IMG/VR virus record: IMGVR_UViG_3300025133_000003
Span: 1 to 61,044 of that record
DNA length: 61,044 nt
Reading direction: 5' to 3' (one strand)
Source: a virus
The notes beneath the pieces are model-generated. The model was not told where the DNA came from, did no database searches, and worked only from the letters and a program-made list of their open reading frames with translations. The translations under genes and the position numbers were made by a program. This document shows, in pieces, positions 21,823 through 30,844 of this stretch; within the stretch, counting starts at the first letter, position 1; every line of letters starts with the position of its first letter.

Positions 21823-23043
21823 ATGAGACTCACGGATCTGCGGTCGCACCTTCAGCTGCGACGGAGCGACAGCTCCTACAGCACGGCGAACCTCAACCGG
21901 TTCATCAACCAGGCCTACCTCGACGTCTGCTCACGGCGGTCGTGGGGTTGGCTCCGGCGTGAGCATCGGTGGGGTACGACCGCGACCAACACAGCCGTCA
22001 CCCTGAGCGCCCCCACCGCGGGGGCCTACCAGCAGGTAATCGGCGGCACGGTCCCGGACGCCACCTTCGGCAAGCGCATCCTGATCGACGGCGAGCTCTA
22101 CCGAATCAAGAACGTGCTCACGGGTCCCCAGTGGATGCTCGACGCCCCGTACATCGGCACGACCACGGGCACCCCGGCCGTCTCCATCCTGTACGACGAG
22201 ATCGCGCTGCCCCGCAGCTGCGACACCGTGGTCGACGTCCGGCTGAACCAGGACGGCAACAGCCTCGAGCTCATGCCGACCGAGCCCGCGCTCATGCACC
22301 GTCGTACGCTCACGGCTGCGGGCCAGCCCACGCACTTCAGCACCATCTCGCGTGCGCCCCTGCCGGTGCCGGCCTACGCACCCCCGGTCCCGACGACCAG
22401 CGGCTCTGCCGGCCCCCTCACCGGCACCTACTTGTACTGGACCACCTTCTGGGATCCCTTCACCGGAGCCGAGTCGGCGCTGAGCCCCTCACGGTCCGTG
22501 AGCGTGGCCGGCTCCCTGGTCTACTCGTTCACGCCGACCACCGGGGAGGGCGGCACCGCCCGGTCCGACTTCTACTGGCGGCTGTACCGCAGCAAGGTCG
22601 GCGGCAGCGTCCCCTACCTGCTCGCCTCGAGCTCGTCGGAGACGGGCGTGCTGCAGGACTCGTTCGACGACCAGGAGCTGGGCCCCCGCGCCGTCGACAG
22701 CGCCAACACCCAGTACCTCCAGCTGTACCCCGCCCCCAGCGGGACGTACCAAGTCAGCGTCCTGTACCAGGCCCAGGCTTGGGAGATGGACGATGACGAG
22801 GACCGGCCGCTGTTCGACGAGGTCTTCCACACTGTGATTCTGGACGGGGCCGAGGCCCTGATGCTGGAAGCGCACGACGAGCAGGGTCGCGCCGGCTCTG
22901 CTCGTCAGCGCTTCGAGATGGGGATCAACAAGATGGTCGCCCGTGACCGCAGCTCACAGGCCACGCTCACGCCCATCGCCAGCTCGCCCCGGGCGCGGAT
23001 CTCCGCAGGCGTGAGTGCGAACCGCTGGGAGTTCACGGACTGA
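21823..23043 (+). CDS. Head-tail adaptor (P22 gp4-like) with inserted beta domain
   Basis: Encodes 406 residues. The N-terminus (MRLTDLRSHLQLRR...LNRFINQAYLDVCSRRSWGWLRR) and LPRSCDTVVDVRL match the adaptor family that docks under the portal. The C-terminal helix (VFHTVILDGAEALMLEAHDEQG) completes it. Between residues about 190 and 300 sits an extra Gly/Ser/Thr-rich domain (GPLTGTYLYWTTFWDPFTGAESALSPS), like a fibronectin-III/Ig insertion. That makes the protein about twice the usual length. Confidence 0.78.
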   Translation: MRLTDLRSHLQLRRSDSSYSTANLNRFINQAYLDVCSRRSWGWLRREHRWGTTATNTAVTLSAPTAGAYQQVIGGTVPDATFGKRILIDGELYRIKNVLTGPQWMLDAPYIGTTTGTPAVSILYDEIALPRSCDTVVDVRLNQDGNSLELMPTEPALMHRRTLTAAGQPTHFSTISRAPLPVPAYAPPVPTTSGSAGPLTGTYLYWTTFWDPFTGAESALSPSRSVSVAGSLVYSFTPTTGEGGTARSDFYWRLYRSKVGGSVPYLLASSSSETGVLQDSFDDQELGPRAVDSANTQYLQLYPAPSGTYQVSVLYQAQAWEMDDDEDRPLFDEVFHTVILDGAEALMLEAHDEQGRAGSARQRFEMGINKMVARDRSSQATLTPIASSPRARISAGVSANRWEFTD

Positions 23044-24956
23044 TGGCACGGGCTCAGGGCCGAAAGCTCGAGTTCCGCCCCATCAACCTTGCTGGGATCA
23101 ACAGCAAGGTTTGGCAGGCCGAGGGCTCCGCGACAGACATCAAGGGTGCGCTGTTCACGCTGCGTGGCGAGATCGCGAAGTCGTACGGGATCCACCGACT
23201 GCCGACTCCCAACTCCGGCGGCGACCCCCTGGTTGGCTTGGGGCAGTTCCACTGGAACGGCCGGACCGACATTCTCGTTGAGTACAACGGGGCCATCTAC
23301 ATCGTGGAGGGCAACTCCTACACCGCGCTGGTCTCCGACCGATACAACGCTCAAAGACCTCGCGACGCGACCCGATTCGTGCAGGTCAACGACGTCCTTC
23401 TCCTACTCAACGGCCGCGACGGAAACCTGAAGTGGGATGGACACAAGCTCACACCCTTGGGGATCGTCGCGCCGCCCGCCCCCCCGGGGGCCACGATCGT
23501 CGGCACCGGCGAGGGGGGCAGCAACAACTGGCGGTCCCTCGCGATCATCGAAGGCAGCGACTACTCGTTCAAGTACAAGCTCACCTGGCTCAACGACAAG
23601 GGCCAGGAGTCGGAGCCCTCATCCGCGTCCGACTCCGTGGACGACGACGACGTGACCTCGGGCGACGGCTACAACGTCTTCGTCTTCAGCCTGGCCCAGG
23701 TCCCCGGCCAGGACGATCTGATTTCGCGACTCCTGTACCGGTCCACCGACGGGGGGCAGACCTACAAGCTGATCACCGAGATCCCCGGCCTGCAGAGCGA
23801 CACCTTCCACGACTGGCACAAGCCAGGGGAGGAGTCGACCGATCTGCTCTCCGACGTTGGGACCAACACCCCCCCGCCGCTTTGCAAGTGGGCCTTCCCA
23901 TACCGGGGCCGGACCTACTACGGCGGATCACCCTCATCCCAGTCCACGCTGTTCTACAGCCGCGAGAACGGCGGCAAGGAGGCGGTGCCGCTGGTGAACC
24001 TGCTCGACGTGAGCAGCCACGACGGGGACATTCTCACGGGTGGTGTCGCCGCCGCTGACTACGCCCTGGTCTTCAAGCGGCGCTCCGTTTGGGAGCTCAC
24101 GCACGACAAGAACGACAACCCCGTCGGCCCGACCCTGATCAGCAACTCGATCGGATGCGTGAGTGATCGCGCCGTCGCGACCTTCGAGTCCCGGACCTAC
24201 TGGCTGGGAGAGAATGGCCTCTACGCGTACGACGGAAGCCACGTGCGCCCTATCTCGATTGAGCTGGACCGCTGGATCAAGCAACTGCCCCAGGCCTACC
24301 TCGAGGACGCCGTTGCCTGGGTCGATGCCGAGGAGCGCCGGGTCATGCTCTCGGTGGTCTCCGAGGGCAGCACCAACAACGAGGTTTGGGCCATCCACGT
24401 CGACACGGGCGCGTTCACCCGGCTGACCGACTTCAACGTCTACTCCGCGGTCTCATACAAGCACGAGACCATCGTGGGCTGCCGCCACACCCACAGCGGG
24501 TCGGCCCGCGATGTGCTGGGCCAGTGGGCCAGCAGCTACAAGCTCGTCGACGACGACTTCGACGGCCGGTTTGAGACCGAGTGGCTGGAGCTCGGGGACC
24601 CCAACAGCGACAAGACCTTCTATCGGCTCGACGTCTGGTACGTGCAGACGGGCGACATCACGATGACGGTCGACTGGGCCGCGGACTGGGATGACCGGAC
24701 CAACAGCAGCTCCACCACGTTCAACCTGGCCGACCCTGACGCCACCATCTGGGACGAGGGCAACTGGGACTCCAGCACCCGTGAGTGGGACGGCCCCCGG
24801 GTGCGCTCCAAGCGGCTGGATCTCAACGCCCTGAACGCCAAGAGCATCCGGTTCGGTTTCGAGACGGCCCGGGGGGACACCCCCTGGAAGCTCGTCGGGT
24901 TCCTGCTGCACTTCGCGGAGCACGGCGTCCGCAACGAGGGCCTGGATCTTGAGTAG
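23043..24956 (+). CDS. Beta-propeller tail hub / tail needle-seat protein (P22 gp10-like)
   Basis: Encodes 637 residues and starts inside the previous stop (TGATG). Repeated short strands with W-x-G/D motifs (GQFHWNGRTDILVEYNGAIYIVEG; FPYRGRTYYGG; ADYALVFKRRSVWELT; TYWLGENGLYAYDG) fit the six-bladed propeller of podovirus tail hub proteins that plug the portal-adaptor channel. Residues 190-290 contain an Ig-like KLTWLNDKGQESEPSSASD insertion, and the C-terminal 150 residues form an extra beta domain. Confidence 0.78.
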   Translation: MARAQGRKLEFRPINLAGINSKVWQAEGSATDIKGALFTLRGEIAKSYGIHRLPTPNSGGDPLVGLGQFHWNGRTDILVEYNGAIYIVEGNSYTALVSDRYNAQRPRDATRFVQVNDVLLLLNGRDGNLKWDGHKLTPLGIVAPPAPPGATIVGTGEGGSNNWRSLAIIEGSDYSFKYKLTWLNDKGQESEPSSASDSVDDDDVTSGDGYNVFVFSLAQVPGQDDLISRLLYRSTDGGQTYKLITEIPGLQSDTFHDWHKPGEESTDLLSDVGTNTPPPLCKWAFPYRGRTYYGGSPSSQSTLFYSRENGGKEAVPLVNLLDVSSHDGDILTGGVAAADYALVFKRRSVWELTHDKNDNPVGPTLISNSIGCVSDRAVATFESRTYWLGENGLYAYDGSHVRPISIELDRWIKQLPQAYLEDAVAWVDAEERRVMLSVVSEGSTNNEVWAIHVDTGAFTRLTDFNVYSAVSYKHETIVGCRHTHSGSARDVLGQWASSYKLVDDDFDGRFETEWLELGDPNSDKTFYRLDVWYVQTGDITMTVDWAADWDDRTNSSSTTFNLADPDATIWDEGNWDSSTREWDGPRVRSKRLDLNALNAKSIRFGFETARGDTPWKLVGFLLHFAEHGVRNEGLDLE

Positions 24957-25143
24957 CCGCCTCCTGAACCGGTTGGCCGACGCCATCCAGAGCGCGAACG
25001 TCTACCAGCCCTCGACGCGCTCGATTCGCGTGGATCCAGTCCGAGCCATCAACCGGGCCCTCCGTGAGGTCGGCGGCCGGAAGATCGCGTCTCTGGACGA
25101 GCCCGAGCTCCGACGGGCGCTCCGCACTTTCGAGGGGCAGTAA
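24949..25143 (+). CDS. Small helical protein in tail operon
   Basis: Encodes 64 residues with TTG at 24949 overlapping the previous TAG. It is basic and helical (LLNRLADAIQSANV...AINRALREVGGRKIASL). Its own stop overlaps the next ATG (TAATG). It may be a small tail linker or assembly factor. Confidence 0.6.
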   Translation: MSSRLLNRLADAIQSANVYQPSTRSIRVDPVRAINRALREVGGRKIASLDEPELRRALRTFEGQ

Positions 25144-25754
25144 TGCACTACGTCCCCCGCAACATCTTTATGGACGACCTGGTCGCTGACGCGGATCAGC
25201 TCATGCGTGAGTTCAACCGCGCCGAGCGGGCTCTCCATGAGTTGGACCAGAACAACATCAAGGACGCCGAGGTCCCGGCCGTGTCGGTCACCGATCCGGA
25301 GCTTGAGAACGACTCCACGCTGTTCACCCACGACAGCACCACCCTGCTCCAGGTGACCGGCTCGGTGAACACCACCGTGAGTACCACCAACCAGATCTGG
25401 ACCACCGTCGAGACGACTTCCGGGGTTCCTCTCGAACTCGCGTTCACCACCAGCTCCACGATGTGGCTGCGGATCTTCGGGGACTGCACCTACCAGGGCG
25501 CTACGGCGGTGACCTACAACCCGGCGATCCGGATGCTGGTCGACGGCGGAATGGTCGCGTGGTCGACCTCCCCCATGTCGACCGGGGTCGCCCCCAACAC
25601 CCACCTGCACGTGAGTACGGCGGTGAAGCTCGCCCCCGGTGACCACGCCGTACGCCTGCAGGTCCGTGAGTTTCTGGGCCGGGGCGGGACCATCCAGGGG
25701 GCGTCGCTGCCACTCTTGGCCCCGCAACTCATCGCCTTTGGGCTCCCCCGATGA
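25143..25754 (+). CDS. Tail appendage protein, N-terminal anchor plus beta domain
   Basis: Encodes 203 residues. The first 45 form a helix with acidic and basic residues (MDDLVADADQLMREFNRAERALHELDQNN). The rest is beta-rich (TLLQVTGSVNTTVSTTNQIWTTVE...LWLRIFGDC-type strands). It is the first of three consecutive genes with a short anchor followed by a jelly-roll-like domain, as expected of tail fibre or spike parts. It overlaps the next gene by four bases. Confidence 0.65.
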   Translation: MHYVPRNIFMDDLVADADQLMREFNRAERALHELDQNNIKDAEVPAVSVTDPELENDSTLFTHDSTTLLQVTGSVNTTVSTTNQIWTTVETTSGVPLELAFTTSSTMWLRIFGDCTYQGATAVTYNPAIRMLVDGGMVAWSTSPMSTGVAPNTHLHVSTAVKLAPGDHAVRLQVREFLGRGGTIQGASLPLLAPQLIAFGLPR

Positions 25755-26275
25755 GCCTCAACCGGATCATCCCCGGTGACGCCTTGGACGCCAGCGAGGT
25801 CACCGCGAACTTCGCGGATCTGGACACGCTCACGGTGGACGTGCTCGACGAACAGATCGTGACGAGCTCCGTGGACTACCGGCACCTGACCGGGGCCTAC
25901 AAGTACGTCGACTTCGAGCTCGACGACACCGACTACCCCGGCGTGATCCTGGGCCAGGTGATCGCAGGCCCCGCGACCATCACCTGCCACGCCAACGTCC
26001 CCCTGTTCGTCCTCGTGACCGTGGATCTCGACTTCACGGGGGCCGGGGCCGTTTGCGAGCTCCGGCTGCGCTCGGACCCGTCCGGCTCGCCCAACACTGA
26101 GCGACGGACCATCGTCTCGCAGCTGAACGCCACGGAACGTGTGCCCGTGCAGTTCGCTGCCACCATCACGCCCACCAGCTCGTCCATCGAGTTGGACGTC
26201 TTCGGCCTGGGCGCGCTCGCCACCAACTGGACGTCTCGAATGGCTCGATTCGACGTCTTCAGCCCCTTGAGGTGA
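25751..26275 (+). CDS. Tail appendage protein with beta domain
   Basis: Encodes 174 residues starting MSLNRIIPGDALDASEVTANFADLDTLT, a short helical anchor typical of phage tail fibre N-termini. About 120 residues of beta sandwich (ITCHANVPLFVLVTVDLDFTGAGAVCELRLRS) follow. ATG overlaps the previous TGA. No enzymatic motif. Confidence 0.65.
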   Translation: MSLNRIIPGDALDASEVTANFADLDTLTVDVLDEQIVTSSVDYRHLTGAYKYVDFELDDTDYPGVILGQVIAGPATITCHANVPLFVLVTVDLDFTGAGAVCELRLRSDPSGSPNTERRTIVSQLNATERVPVQFAATITPTSSSIELDVFGLGALATNWTSRMARFDVFSPLR

Positions 26276-26278
26276 CCG

Positions 26279-27007
26279 ATGGCCGCCTACTCCCCCCCCG
26301 CGCCCGTCGACACCGACCCGTTCGACCCTGAGGTTGTCGACGGCGGCTTTGTCGATCTGGCCACGGCGATCAACGACAACATCGACGACACCAACAACCT
26401 GTCGACCAAGTCGAAGCTGACGTACCGGGCGTTCACGCCCGAGGCGCTCACGACGACACGGGCCCAGGGGAGCACCGAGACGGGGACGCTATCGGTTTGG
26501 TTCCACGACAGTGGGGCCGGCTCTGCCGCTCTGAAGGATGCGGTCTACGGGGAGCGGACCAACATCTACACGCCGGCTCACGCCTCGGCCTCGGCCTACC
26601 TGCTCCACGGCACCCCCGACGTCCATGTCTCCGCGAACGTGACCTATCACCTCGCGATCGACAGCTGGATCGCGGACGAGACCGGCCTCACGATCTCCGA
26701 GATCAACTACGAGTGCGACGCCACGCTCTACGCGTTGGACTCGGCCGGCACTCAGACTACGGTGTGCCGCGTCAGCCGACATCATCGCGTCGCCTCCCCC
26801 GGCGGCAGCCCGCAGCGCCTGGGGATCGGGATCCCACTTCAGGGCACGATCTCCAACGTTCCAGCAGGTCTGTTCAGCGCGTGGGTGGAGCTCGACTTTT
26901 CGAGCAGTGATATCACTCACACCGGCTCAGCAGCGCTGACGTACCCGCAGTCGACTCAGTTTCGCTCGACCATTCGGCAGGTCGTCATCCTGGCGTCCTA
27001 TCAGTGA
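26279..27007 (+). CDS. Tail appendage protein with beta domain
   Basis: Encodes 242 residues, third of the set. The N-terminus PFDPEVVDGGFVDLATAINDNIDDTNNLSTKSKL is an anchor, followed by a beta-rich domain rich in Thr/Ser (VTYHLAIDSWIADETGLTISEINYECDATLYAL). It probably contributes to receptor binding. No catalytic residues are visible. Confidence 0.65.
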   Translation: MAAYSPPAPVDTDPFDPEVVDGGFVDLATAINDNIDDTNNLSTKSKLTYRAFTPEALTTTRAQGSTETGTLSVWFHDSGAGSAALKDAVYGERTNIYTPAHASASAYLLHGTPDVHVSANVTYHLAIDSWIADETGLTISEINYECDATLYALDSAGTQTTVCRVSRHHRVASPGGSPQRLGIGIPLQGTISNVPAGLFSAWVELDFSSSDITHTGSAALTYPQSTQFRSTIRQVVILASYQ

Positions 27008-27041
27008 ACCCAACACACACGATCATCAGTAGGATGGCCTC

Positions 27042-27539
27042 ATGCCGAATCTGATCCGAGATCGAGCCCAGAAGAAGCAGCCGGGTCTGTACGACTCGGA
27101 TTCGGAACGGTTCGACCGCTACGAACCGGAGTTCCGGCAGCGCCAGTCTGCGTTCCTCGACGCGGCCCGCCGTCCCCTGGAGCGCGCCGAGGGCGGTGCC
27201 CCGGCCATGGCCCAGGGCGGGCGGCTCCTCTCGGGAGCGGGGCTGCAGAACCGGACCCTTGGTCAGGCAGGTCTCGCGGGTCAGCTCTCATCCCTCGTGG
27301 GTCGGTTTGAGGGCCAGCGCATGACCGAAGAGGACCTGGCTCGGGCCAAGTTCATGCAGGAGCGGCAGGCTGCTCGGTTCGAGTACGAAAACGCGCTGCG
27401 CCAGAAGGACGCTGACGTTGCTCGCCTCCTAGGCATGGTGGGTTACAACCAGCTCAACATGGGTCTCGGCCTCGCTCGACAGACTCCCCCCTGGCGCAAG
27501 GGCGCGAACGTCGCCGCCGGCACTACGGAGGTCTTCTAG
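27042..27539 (+). CDS. Internal virion / ejection-type protein 1
   Basis: Encodes 165 residues, helical, Gln/Arg/Ala-rich (QRQSAFLDAARRPLERAEGG...EEDLARAKFMQERQAARFEYENALRQKDADVARLLGMVG). It is the first of three consecutive ejection-type genes before the polyvalent protein, as in podoviruses that carry E-proteins inside the capsid. No enzymatic motif. Confidence 0.6.
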   Translation: MPNLIRDRAQKKQPGLYDSDSERFDRYEPEFRQRQSAFLDAARRPLERAEGGAPAMAQGGRLLSGAGLQNRTLGQAGLAGQLSSLVGRFEGQRMTEEDLARAKFMQERQAARFEYENALRQKDADVARLLGMVGYNQLNMGLGLARQTPPWRKGANVAAGTTEVF

Positions 27540-28397
27540 ATGCCCGATTCTGTCGGTTACGACCCCAAGAGCTACGACGTGGGCTCCTCCATTGGAGCTC
27601 AGCAGTGGAACACCTGGCGTGATGAGGGACTCTCCGATGAGGAGATCGACGCCCGCATCAACCAGCTGGCCGGCGACCGCGGCGTCGTGGCCGACGCCCA
27701 GGACTACTACGACTGGTTCATCAAGCCCCGTGAGCAGGCCCAGTTCGGTGCCCAGCGGTCCGGGATCCAGAACACCTTCGCCTCGAGCCGCGCCGCCGCT
27801 GGGATCCGCAACCGCCAGCAGCTCGCCAAGCTGGGCCTCGGCGGGAGTCGGTACGAGAACGCTCTGGGTAACGCCCTCACGGGGAGCTCAGCCAAGGCTC
27901 TCAGCGACGCCATCGCCCAGCGCAAGGCGGGCTTCCAGCAGGAGATCCAGAACCCTGCCCGTCTCGCTGCCCTCGACCGGATCTACGACACGGCCGGGTT
28001 TGAGATCGGCCGCCGGGGAACGGTCAACGAAAACGTCGGAACCGGTGTTGGCGGCGGGCTCAGCACGGCGGGCGGGGTCCTCGCCGCAATTCCCAGCCCC
28101 TACGGGATCACGCAGGTGATCGGCGGGGCCCTCGCCGGGGCCGGCGCGCTGACGGGTGCCTTGGCCCCGGCCAAGTCCCGTGAACAGACGGCAGCTCGCC
28201 AGCGTCAGATCCAGACAGGACGCGCCAACGTCAAGACCGACAACCTGGAGCTCGGCGGCTACGAGGGTACGACCCAGCAGGCGCTGACCGGTCAGAGCGG
28301 CGGCCTGAACTCTCCGCTGGCCCGCCTGCTCCGTGAGCAGGCCGAGGGCCAGGACGCCTACGGCCGCAACCGCAACTCCTCCTTCTATTACGGCTAG
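27540..28397 (+). CDS. Internal virion / ejection-type protein 2
   Basis: Encodes 285 residues and starts immediately after the previous stop. It has a helical first half. Around residues 165-205 there is a Gly/Ala-rich hydrophobic stretch (GGLSTAGGVLAAIPSPYG, VIGGALAGAGALTGALAPA) that could enter a membrane during DNA ejection. The C-terminus is Gln/Arg/Gly-rich and probably unstructured. Confidence 0.62.
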   Translation: MPDSVGYDPKSYDVGSSIGAQQWNTWRDEGLSDEEIDARINQLAGDRGVVADAQDYYDWFIKPREQAQFGAQRSGIQNTFASSRAAAGIRNRQQLAKLGLGGSRYENALGNALTGSSAKALSDAIAQRKAGFQQEIQNPARLAALDRIYDTAGFEIGRRGTVNENVGTGVGGGLSTAGGVLAAIPSPYGITQVIGGALAGAGALTGALAPAKSREQTAARQRQIQTGRANVKTDNLELGGYEGTTQQALTGQSGGLNSPLARLLREQAEGQDAYGRNRNSSFYYG

Positions 28398-28401
28398 CCC
28401 A

Positions 28402-30840
28402 ATGCCCGTCTACCTCCCCAGCGGCGCCAACTACACCCCCGCTCTCCAGGCCCAGGCCGAGGGTGGTGGGTTCCGAGGCATGGTCGAAGGCGTCCAGCTG
28501 GGCGACCAGCTGGTCAACAGCGCCCTGCTCCGCGAGCAGCGCATCCGCATGATGGAGGCCCAGGCTCGGGAGGAGCAGCGGCTTCTGGACGACCGCTCCG
28601 TAGAGGAAATGGTCGGACTGGGCAGCCCCGCTCCTGCTGACGGTGGGGGCGGTGGGTCCGCAGCAACCCGCGCCGCTGGCGGCAGCGCTGTCGGGGGTCC
28701 GGGACTGGGGATGGACCCGCGCGCTGCCCACGAGACGTCTCTGGGCGGGATGATGGACACCTGGGACCAGAACCGGTCGGATCGGGAGCGCATCCTCGAC
28801 TACGCCGACCAGTTCGAGATGGACCCGACCGCGCCAGCACCGGCCGGCCTGCGGGTGAGCCCCGAGCAGCAGGCCGCGATTGCGGCGTGGATGAAGCAGG
28901 AAGAGGAGAAGGCGCTCGGGCTGCAGATGCAGAACGAGATCGTCCAGGGCGTGCTGCAGGACCAGTACGTCGACAATGCCGACCCGACGACCGTCATGTC
29001 CGACCAGGACGCGATCCGCCACCGCGAGCTGATCGACGCCAACGAGGCCGAGCTTGGTCAGCGCGGACTGCAGAAGTCCCGCGCTGCGATGGGCGGTTTC
29101 CTTCAGGGTCAGGCCGACAAGATCGATGCCGGCCCCGGCGAGGGTCCTGAGCCCGAGGCGCGGGGGGCGCTCCCCTCCCAGTTCGCGGTGTGGCTTCGGG
29201 GTCAGCCCGGAACCACCGAAGAGAAGCAGCAGCGCTTCCTCGACTACAAGTCGTGGTGGGACCGTGCCGCCGGCCTCCAGGCCGAGGCCCGAGCCGGTGC
29301 CCAGGCTGAGGAGCTCGACATTCAGATCGAGGAGGCCGGCGAGACCATCGCGCTCCAGGCCCCCCGCCAGGACGGCCAGGAGTGGTCCCCGGAGCACAAG
29401 CGCATCCTCGGCCGCGTCGCCCTCACGCACGGCATGGACAAGGCCCAGCGAGTGGCCGACAACCTCGGCCAGACCCAGCGGACCCGCATCACGGACAAGG
29501 GTGCGACCAAGCGCTCCTGGATGCCCCATGGCGAGCGGCGCCGTCGCGAGCAGCTGCGCGAGGATGCACTGGTGGCCGCGGAGCTCGAGGGCAACGCGGA
29601 CATCGTGCGCGAGCGGCTGGATGAGGTGGACCAGATCACCGAGGACCTTCAGGCCCGCCGCGACGCCTTCGAGAAGGCCGGGGTTCCGTGGACCATGGAG
29701 TACGAGCAGCCGTACCTCGATCGCCGCAAGCAGGCCGAGGACGACGTGTCTGAGCTCATCCGACGGTCCGCCCTTGCCGAGGCCGGCGGGGCCCGCACCC
29801 GTGCCGCTGGTGTTGCGACCGATGAGTCCTCGTTCCGCAAGGCGATCGAGCCCCCGAAGCCCCCGCCTCCGAGCCGAACTGGATCCTGGACGCCGGAGCG
29901 CCTCAAGCTGGAGTACGACAAGCTGCAGTTCCGACAGGACCAGCTGGACACCCAGGAGGAGGGCAAGGACCGCCGCCTCGGCGCCAAGGAGGGCGGCAAG
30001 GACCGCCGCCTCGGCGCCAAGGAGGGCGGCAAGGACCGCCGCCTTGGGGTGACTGAACAGGGCAAGGGGGATCGCCAGGTCACTGGGATCCTGGCCGATG
30101 AGGCTCAGCTGCAGTTCAAGGAGGACCGAAAGGACGCCCGCCTGGATACGACGGAGGCCGGCAAGGACCGTCGTCAGGGTAAGGACCTTGAGGCACGCGA
30201 CCGACGTCAGCAGCTGACCGAGGAGGGCAAGGACAGTCGTCAGACCGCGCAGATCCTCCATGTCGAGGAGGTGTTCAAGGCCACCGAGGAGGGGCGGAAC
30301 CGCCGCGCCGAGCTCCGGGAGAGAGGCCTCGACGAGCGCCAGACCGCGGACATTCTCTCCGACGAGGCCCAGCTCCGGTACCGCGAGGATCGCCGCGACG
30401 CCCGCGATCAAGCCGCTCGCGACTGGGAGGCCGGTCGCACCGCGGCTGCTGGCGAGGCCCTGCGTCCCGTCATCGAGGTCGCCGTCGCCCGGGCCGGCTT
30501 TGAGGGCCGGGGCGCAGAGGACATCACCACGGCCGTGACCGAGCACTACAAGATGGGCGGCCGCGACCCGTCGCGCATTGTGGAGCTCTTTGAGGCCCCT
30601 GAGGAGGACCTCGAGGACCTCATCATGGCCAAGTACATGGGGGTCGACGTCGCGGAGCTTCGCGGCCGGTCGCAGGGGTCCCGCCAGCCGACTGGCGGCG
30701 GTCGCGGGGGCCGGACCCTGATGCCTGCGACGCGGGGGGAACTCAAGGCCGATGGGTGGGTTGACCAGGGTGGCGGCGTCTGGAAGAAGGCCGGCAAGAC
30801 GCCCCTGATCGAGGGCCGTCACATCACCGTGAGCGACTAG
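28402..30840 (+). CDS. Internal virion protein with coiled-coil repeats
   Basis: Encodes 812 residues; ATG at 28402 follows the previous stop by four bases. It is almost all helical and highly charged. Residues 520-553 contain about three copies of an 11-residue unit, GKDRRLGAKEG (33-base repeats at 29962-30048). Related degenerate units continue (EAGKDRRQG, EEGKDSRQT, EEGRNRRAE, LDERQTADI) to about residue 680, forming an extended coiled coil. Its position next to the giant polyvalent gene suggests an ejected core protein. Confidence 0.65.
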   Translation: MPVYLPSGANYTPALQAQAEGGGFRGMVEGVQLGDQLVNSALLREQRIRMMEAQAREEQRLLDDRSVEEMVGLGSPAPADGGGGGSAATRAAGGSAVGGPGLGMDPRAAHETSLGGMMDTWDQNRSDRERILDYADQFEMDPTAPAPAGLRVSPEQQAAIAAWMKQEEEKALGLQMQNEIVQGVLQDQYVDNADPTTVMSDQDAIRHRELIDANEAELGQRGLQKSRAAMGGFLQGQADKIDAGPGEGPEPEARGALPSQFAVWLRGQPGTTEEKQQRFLDYKSWWDRAAGLQAEARAGAQAEELDIQIEEAGETIALQAPRQDGQEWSPEHKRILGRVALTHGMDKAQRVADNLGQTQRTRITDKGATKRSWMPHGERRRREQLREDALVAAELEGNADIVRERLDEVDQITEDLQARRDAFEKAGVPWTMEYEQPYLDRRKQAEDDVSELIRRSALAEAGGARTRAAGVATDESSFRKAIEPPKPPPPSRTGSWTPERLKLEYDKLQFRQDQLDTQEEGKDRRLGAKEGGKDRRLGAKEGGKDRRLGVTEQGKGDRQVTGILADEAQLQFKEDRKDARLDTTEAGKDRRQGKDLEARDRRQQLTEEGKDSRQTAQILHVEEVFKATEEGRNRRAELRERGLDERQTADILSDEAQLRYREDRRDARDQAARDWEAGRTAAAGEALRPVIEVAVARAGFEGRGAEDITTAVTEHYKMGGRDPSRIVELFEAPEEDLEDLIMAKYMGVDVAELRGRSQGSRQPTGGGRGGRTLMPATRGELKADGWVDQGGGVWKKAGKTPLIEGRHITVSD
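29962..30048 (+). repeat. Tandem 33-base in-frame repeat
   Basis: Two exact units and a partial third of GGCAAGGACCGCCGCCTCGG... encode GKDRRLGAKEG. The later, more diverged copies downstream show the coiled-coil region grew by tandem duplication. Confidence 0.85.
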
Positions 30841-30844
30841 ATCC

